Source of the DNA: an uncultured Eubacteriales bacterium
GTDB lineage: Bacteria > Bacillota > Clostridia > Oscillospirales > Oscillospiraceae
Length of the DNA stretch: 8,471 nt
Reading direction: 5' to 3'
Assembly (NCBI GenBank): GCA_900551355.1
Contig: URVR01000070.1
Coordinates: 1 to 8,471, forward strand
This document shows positions 5,500-8,471 of the stretch, one piece after another (the first letter of the stretch is position 1; each line of letters starts with the position of its first letter). The position numbers were made by a program, and so were the translations under genes. The notes beneath the pieces were generated by a model that had not been told where the DNA came from, made no database searches, and was given only the letters and a program-made list of their open reading frames with translations.

Positions 5500-6858
5500 A
5501 TGCTGAATCTGCAGAATATCTTTGACACCATCGACATGATCGACAAGCAGCATCTGGACATCCGCACCATCACCATGGGCATCTCCCTGCTGGACTGCGT
5601 CAGCGAGGACGCGGGCCGTTGCTGCGACAAAATTTACGACAAGATCTGCCGCCGGGCGGAGAAGCTGGTGCGCACCGGCGAGGACATCGAAAGCGAGTTC
5701 GGTATCCCCATCGTCAACAAGCGCATCTCCGTGACGCCCATGGCGCTGGTGGCCGGCGGCTGCGATACCCAGGACTATGTGCCCTTCGCGCTGACGCTGG
5801 ACCGGGCGGCCCACACCTGCGGCGTCAACTTCATCGGCGGCTATTCCGCTCTGGTGCAGAAGGGCTTTGCCAAGGGGGACGAGCTGCTGCTGCGGTCCAT
5901 CCCCCAGGCGCTGGCCCAGACGGAGCTGGTGTGCTCCAGCGTCAACGTGGGCAGCACGAAAGCGGGCATCAACATGGACGCCGTGGCCCGGATGGGCCGC
6001 ATCATCAAGGAGACGGCACATCTGACCCGGGCGCAGGACGGTCTGGGCTGCGCCAAGCTGGTGGTGTTCTGCAACGCCGTGGAGGACAACCCCTTCATGG
6101 CCGGGGCGTTCCATGGCGTGGGCGAGGCGGACAGCGTCATCAATGTGGGCGTGTCCGGCCCCGGCGTGGTGTACCACGCTTTGCAGTCCTGCAAGGGACA
6201 GCCCTTCGACGTGGTGGCGGAGACCATCAAGAAAACGGCGTTCCAGATCACCCGGATGGGACAGATGGTGGCGGCGGAGGCCTCCAAGCGGCTGGATACG
6301 CCTTTCGGTATCGTGGACCTGTCGCTGGCGCCCACCCCGGCGGTGGGGGACAGCGTGGCCCGTATCCTGGAGGAGATGGGTCTTGCCGTCTGCGGCACCC
6401 ACGGCACCACGGCGGCGCTGGCACTGCTGAACGACGCGGTGAAGAAGGGCGGCGTCATGGCGTCCGGCCATGTGGGCGGCCTTTCCGGCGCGTTCATCCC
6501 CGTGTCGGAGGACGAGGGCATGATCGCCGCCGCGCTGGACGGTACACTGACCATCGACAAGCTGGAGGCCATGACCTGCGTGTGTTCCGTGGGACTGGAC
6601 ATGATCGCCGTACCCGGCAGCACCAGCGCCGAGACGATCTCGGCCATCATCGCCGACGAGGCGGCGGTGGGCATGGTGAACAGCAAGACCACCGCCGTGC
6701 GCGTGATCCCTGTGGAGGGCGCGGATGTGGGCGATATGGTGGAGATGGGCGGTTTGCTGGGCAGCGCGCCGGTGATGCCGGTGCATGAGGCGTCCAGCGC
6801 CGGCTTTATTGCCCGGGGCGGGCGCATCCCCGCGCCGCTCCAGAGCCTGAAAAACTGA
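5500..6858 (+). CDS. UPF0210 / DUF711 family protein (PFL-like fold)
   Basis: This 452-residue protein belongs to UPF0210, whose biochemical function is unknown. Characteristic stretches are MLNLQNIFDTIDMI and RTITMGISLLDC at the N-terminus, NFIGGYSALVQKG near 110, CSSVNVGSTKAGINMDAV near 150, GVGEADSVINVGVSGPGVV near 205, GTHGTTAALALLNDAVKKGG near 305, and a GGRIPAPLQSLKN C-terminus. Databases often call it 'PFL family' because of its fold, but I see no RVxGY-type glycyl-radical motif, so that chemistry is not supported. Conserved Gly-, Ser- and Cys-rich loops suggest a ligand-binding or catalytic cavity. The ATG has AGAGGGA six bases upstream. It follows the ACT-domain gene by 13 bases, and its TGA overlaps the next ATG by one base. 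Length is normal and the gene looks intact. Confidence 0.95.
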   Translation: MLNLQNIFDTIDMIDKQHLDIRTITMGISLLDCVSEDAGRCCDKIYDKICRRAEKLVRTGEDIESEFGIPIVNKRISVTPMALVAGGCDTQDYVPFALTLDRAAHTCGVNFIGGYSALVQKGFAKGDELLLRSIPQALAQTELVCSSVNVGSTKAGINMDAVARMGRIIKETAHLTRAQDGLGCAKLVVFCNAVEDNPFMAGAFHGVGEADSVINVGVSGPGVVYHALQSCKGQPFDVVAETIKKTAFQITRMGQMVAAEASKRLDTPFGIVDLSLAPTPAVGDSVARILEEMGLAVCGTHGTTAALALLNDAVKKGGVMASGHVGGLSGAFIPVSEDEGMIAAALDGTLTIDKLEAMTCVCSVGLDMIAVPGSTSAETISAIIADEAAVGMVNSKTTAVRVIPVEGADVGDMVEMGGLLGSAPVMPVHEASSAGFIARGGRIPAPLQSLKN

Positions 6859-7334
6859 TGGTACGGGCGGCATCGGTACAGGATCTGCCCCGCGTCATGG
6901 TCATCTACGACACGGCGCGGCGGTACATGCGGGCAAACGGCAACACCGTCCAGTGGGTGAACGGCTACCCCTCGGAGGCGCTGCTGCGGCAGGATATCCG
7001 GGACGGCGTGCTGTACGTCATGGAGGACGCGGGCGGCGTGTATGCCGTGTTTGCGTTCATCATCGGCGACGACCCCACCTATGGCCGCATCGAGGGGGCG
7101 TGGCGGGACGAAAGCCCCTACGGCACCATCCACCGGCTGGGCAGCGACGGTACCCACCGGGGTGTATTTGCGGAGACGGCGGCGTGGGCGGCACGGCAGT
7201 GCCCCCATCTGCGGGCGGACACCCACGCGGCCAACCTGACCATGCGGCACTGCATGGAGCAGGCGGGCTTCGTGTACTGCGGCGTCATCCATGTGGCGGA
7301 CGGCACGCCCCGGGTGGCCTATGAAAAAGTATAA
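6858..7334 (+). CDS. GNAT-family N-acetyltransferase
   Basis: This 158-residue protein has the layout of a GCN5-related N-acetyltransferase. The N-terminal IR.a...Dlp.v..iy..a opening (2-20) leads to a central strand YAVFAFIIGDDPTY (62-75). A segment at 92-104 (HRLGSDGTHRGVF) stands where the acetyl-CoA pyrophosphate loop belongs. The typical motif B follows: LRADTHAANLTMRHCMEQ plus GFVYCG at about 118-142. The acetyl-CoA loop departs from the classical Q/RxxGxG/A form, which is common in this clostridial subgroup but makes activity less certain. The substrate is unknown. The start codon overlaps the UPF0210 stop (TGATG) with no clear ribosome binding site of its own, so translation probably depends on re-initiation after the upstream gene. 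Confidence 0.87.
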   Translation: MVRAASVQDLPRVMVIYDTARRYMRANGNTVQWVNGYPSEALLRQDIRDGVLYVMEDAGGVYAVFAFIIGDDPTYGRIEGAWRDESPYGTIHRLGSDGTHRGVFAETAAWAARQCPHLRADTHAANLTMRHCMEQAGFVYCGVIHVADGTPRVAYEKV

Positions 7335-7338
7335 GGAG
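7333..7338 (+). promoter_or_regulatory. Ribosome binding site that sets the zinc-ribbon start
   Basis: AAGGAG overlaps the GNAT stop codon. It is one base from an ATG at 7340, which is too close to be used, and seven bases from the ATG at 7346, which is therefore taken as the start. Confidence 0.85.
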
Positions 7339-7345
7339 AATGGTT

Positions 7346-7570
7346 ATGGACCCTATTTTTGAGATCGAGCTGGAGGAATGTCCCATCTGCCGGGGCGCCG
7401 GCGTCATGCAGGACGAGCAGGGCTGGAGCGTGTCCGTGGGCTGCATGGACTGCGGCGCGGAGACGGCCCACGCGGAGTACCGCACACTGGAGCAGCGGCT
7501 GGAGGCCGCGCGGCGTGTGGCACTGCTGTGGAACATGGGCAAGGTCATCCACACCGGTGTGGGCGACTGA
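7346..7570 (+). CDS. Small zinc-ribbon protein, Lar (restriction alleviation)-like
   Basis: This 74-residue protein has two cysteine knuckles, C12-P-I-C15 and C33-M-D-C36-G-A, followed by an alpha-helical E-A-A-R-R-V-A-L-L-W-N tail at about 53-63. The arrangement CPxC...CxxCGA...A..WN is that of Lar-like proteins. The founding member, from the E. coli Rac prophage, modulates type I restriction, but most homologs in Firmicutes have no tested function and restriction alleviation should not be assumed. No restriction-modification or phage gene is nearby. It is the last gene of the plus-strand operon: an eleven-base gap follows the GNAT stop, and a terminator begins 12 bases after its own stop. 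Confidence 0.8.
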   Translation: MDPIFEIELEECPICRGAGVMQDEQGWSVSVGCMDCGAETAHAEYRTLEQRLEAARRVALLWNMGKVIHTGVGD

Positions 7571-7582
7571 AAAGAGAAGCGA

Positions 7583-7613
7583 GAAAGACCCGCGCCGATG
7601 GCGCGGGTCTTTC
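7583..7613. terminator. Bidirectional rho-independent terminator
   Basis: A perfect 14-bp inverted repeat, GAAAGACCCGCGCC (7583-7596) and GGCGCGGGTCTTTC (7600-7613), closes a three-base loop. It sits between two convergent stop codons, 12 bases after the zinc-ribbon gene and 10 bases after the AAA+ gene. T-rich tracts follow it in both directions (GTATTTTCCTTTATT on plus, TCGCTTCTCTTTTC on minus), although neither is an unbroken run. It should end both transcripts. Confidence 0.92.
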
Positions 7614-7623
7614 GTATTTTCCT

Positions 7624-8439
7624 TTATTCGTCGAGCTTCCCGCGGGCGTGGAGCACGTCGTCGGCGGTGAGGGTCATCAGGTCGTCACGGGTGACCGTTT
7701 CCATCTTGGCGAGGCGGTTGTTCTGGGCCACCAGAATATGCTCGAAAATATTCCGGACGCCACGGGCGTTGCCGAAGCCGTCGCCGTCGGCGCTCTCCTC
7801 GGCGATGTAGTCCCGCACCAGCGGCTCCGCCTCCGGCGACAGGACGTAGCCCTTGCCGCAGCGCATCTTGAAAATGGCCATCAGCTCGTCCAGCGAGTAG
7901 TCCTCAAACAGCAAAAAGCGGTTGAAGCGGGACTCAAGACCCGGATTGGAGTGGATGAACTTGTCCATCAGGTCAGTATAGCCCGCCACGATGACCACCA
8001 GATCGTCCCGGTGATCCTCCATGGCCTTGAGCAGGGTGTCGATGGCCTCCTGGCCGAAGTCGTTTTCGCTGCGGCCGTTGAGGGCGTAGGCCTCGTCCAC
8101 GAACAGCACGCCGCCCATGGCCTTTTCGATGACCTTCTGGGTCTTGAGGGCGGTCTGCCCCACGTAGCCGGCCACCAGACCGCTGCGGTCCACCTCCACC
8201 AGCTGGCCCTTGGACAGGATGCCGAGGCTGCGGTAGATGCGGGCCATCATACGGGCCATCATGGTCTTGCCGGTGCCGGGGTTGCCGGTGAACACCATGT
8301 GCAGGGACATGTCGGTGGTGGGCAAATCGTGCTGCTCACGCAGCTTGTAGACCTGCACCATATTGATGAGGTTGTGTACCTCCTCCTTCACCACACCCAG
8401 ACCGATGTAGCTGTCCAGCTCCGCCAGCAGATCCTCCAT
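7624..8439 (-). CDS. AAA+ ATPase, SpoVK / CbbX-like, N-terminus missing
   Basis: This AAA+ ATPase resembles stage V sporulation protein K and the Rubisco activase CbbX (CbxX/CfqX family). The 271 genuine residues hold a complete ATPase module. The lead-in is LLAELDSYIGLGVVKEEV. Walker A is GNPGTGKT (52-59). The CbbX-type pore-loop stretch GLVAGYVGQT lies at 87-96, and Walker B is VLFVDEAYAL (111-120, D115/E116). Sensor 1 falls around VVIVAGYTD (148-156), arginine-finger candidates are R171 and R174 (ESRFNRF), and the sensor 2 region is GNARGVRN (223-230). All catalytic elements are present. The gene enters from the right end. The in-frame GTG at 8452-8454 and the residues MYKRQ belong to the adapter. 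The methionine at 8437-8439 is probably internal, since relatives carry more N-terminal sequence and often a second AAA+ or repeat domain. Whether this one acts in sporulation cannot be told. Confidence 0.92.
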   Translation of the reverse strand: MEDLLAELDSYIGLGVVKEEVHNLINMVQVYKLREQHDLPTTDMSLHMVFTGNPGTGKTMMARMMARIYRSLGILSKGQLVEVDRSGLVAGYVGQTALKTQKVIEKAMGGVLFVDEAYALNGRSENDFGQEAIDTLLKAMEDHRDDLVVIVAGYTDLMDKFIHSNPGLESRFNRFLLFEDYSLDELMAIFKMRCGKGYVLSPEAEPLVRDYIAEESADGDGFGNARGVRNIFEHILVAQNNRLAKMETVTRDDLMTLTADDVLHARGKLDE

Positions 8440-8471
8440 CTGTCTCTTATACACATCTCCGAGCCCACGAG
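8440..8471 (-). other. Nextera i7-side sequencing adapter (not genomic)
   Basis: CTGTCTCTTATACACATCT (8440-8458) is the Tn5 mosaic end in reverse complement. It is followed by CCGAGCCCACGAG, the rest of the same Nextera arm found at the left end. Genomic sequence stops at about 8439. The adapter is in frame with the AAA+ gene and supplies a false start codon. Confidence 0.98.

Noticed and set aside
5341..7292. Long minus-strand open frames (510 and 483 codons) opposite UPF0210 and GNAT
   Set aside because: Low-complexity antisense translation with no recognisable motif or ribosome binding site. The plus-strand genes are well supported.
30..8458. Inverted 19-bp Tn5 mosaic ends at both termini, suggesting a composite transposon
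   Set aside because: The mosaic ends are part of complete Nextera adapter arms with an index-like octamer, there is no transposase, and the enclosed genes are ordinary chromosomal genes.

Overview
This is a short contig from a GC-rich Gram-positive bacterium, most likely an uncultured or gut-type member of Clostridia (an Oscillospiraceae/Ruminococcaceae-like genome). That placement is inferred from GC-rich codon use with strong AGGAG-type ribosome binding sites, a SpoVK/CbbX-type AAA+ ATPase, an MtaB-type tRNA methylthiotransferase, and the UPF0237/UPF0210 gene pair common in Firmicutes. No rRNA, tRNA, CRISPR array, insertion sequence or prophage block was seen. All the genes are recognisable families; most are housekeeping, and the unknowns are the UPF0210/ACT pair, a GNAT enzyme and a small zinc-ribbon protein.

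Both ends are not genome. Bases 1-48 and 8440-8471 are Illumina Nextera (Tn5) library adapter left in the assembly, so the real sequence is about 49-8439. The two outermost genes are cut there, and their apparent protein ends are adapter translation.

Layout. On the minus strand, reading right to left from 3219, there is a compact three-gene operon: a NifS/IscS-like cysteine desulfurase, a MATE-family efflux transporter 30 bases downstream, and an RlmA-type 23S rRNA guanine-N1 methyltransferase that starts inside the MATE stop codon and runs off the left end. On the plus strand, from 3338 to 7570, there is a tightly packed six-gene run: mtaB, a YfbR-like HD 5'-nucleotidase, an ACT-domain protein (UPF0237), a UPF0210/DUF711 protein, a GNAT-family acetyltransferase and a Lar-like zinc-ribbon protein. 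Gaps are at most 26 bases and two junctions overlap by one base. A 14-bp-stem hairpin at 7583-7613 closes this operon and also the convergent minus-strand AAA+ gene, which enters from the right end.

The two operons diverge from a 118-base AT-rich gap (3220-3337). It contains a near-consensus plus-strand promoter and a weaker minus-strand promoter that point at each other and overlap, with their -10 boxes forming a perfect 8-bp inverted repeat. One side makes sulfur for Fe-S clusters and thio-modifications. The other begins with MtaB, an enzyme that carries two Fe-S clusters and inserts sulfur into tRNA. The shared promoter region is the most interesting regulatory observation here, although its function is inferred from sequence alone.
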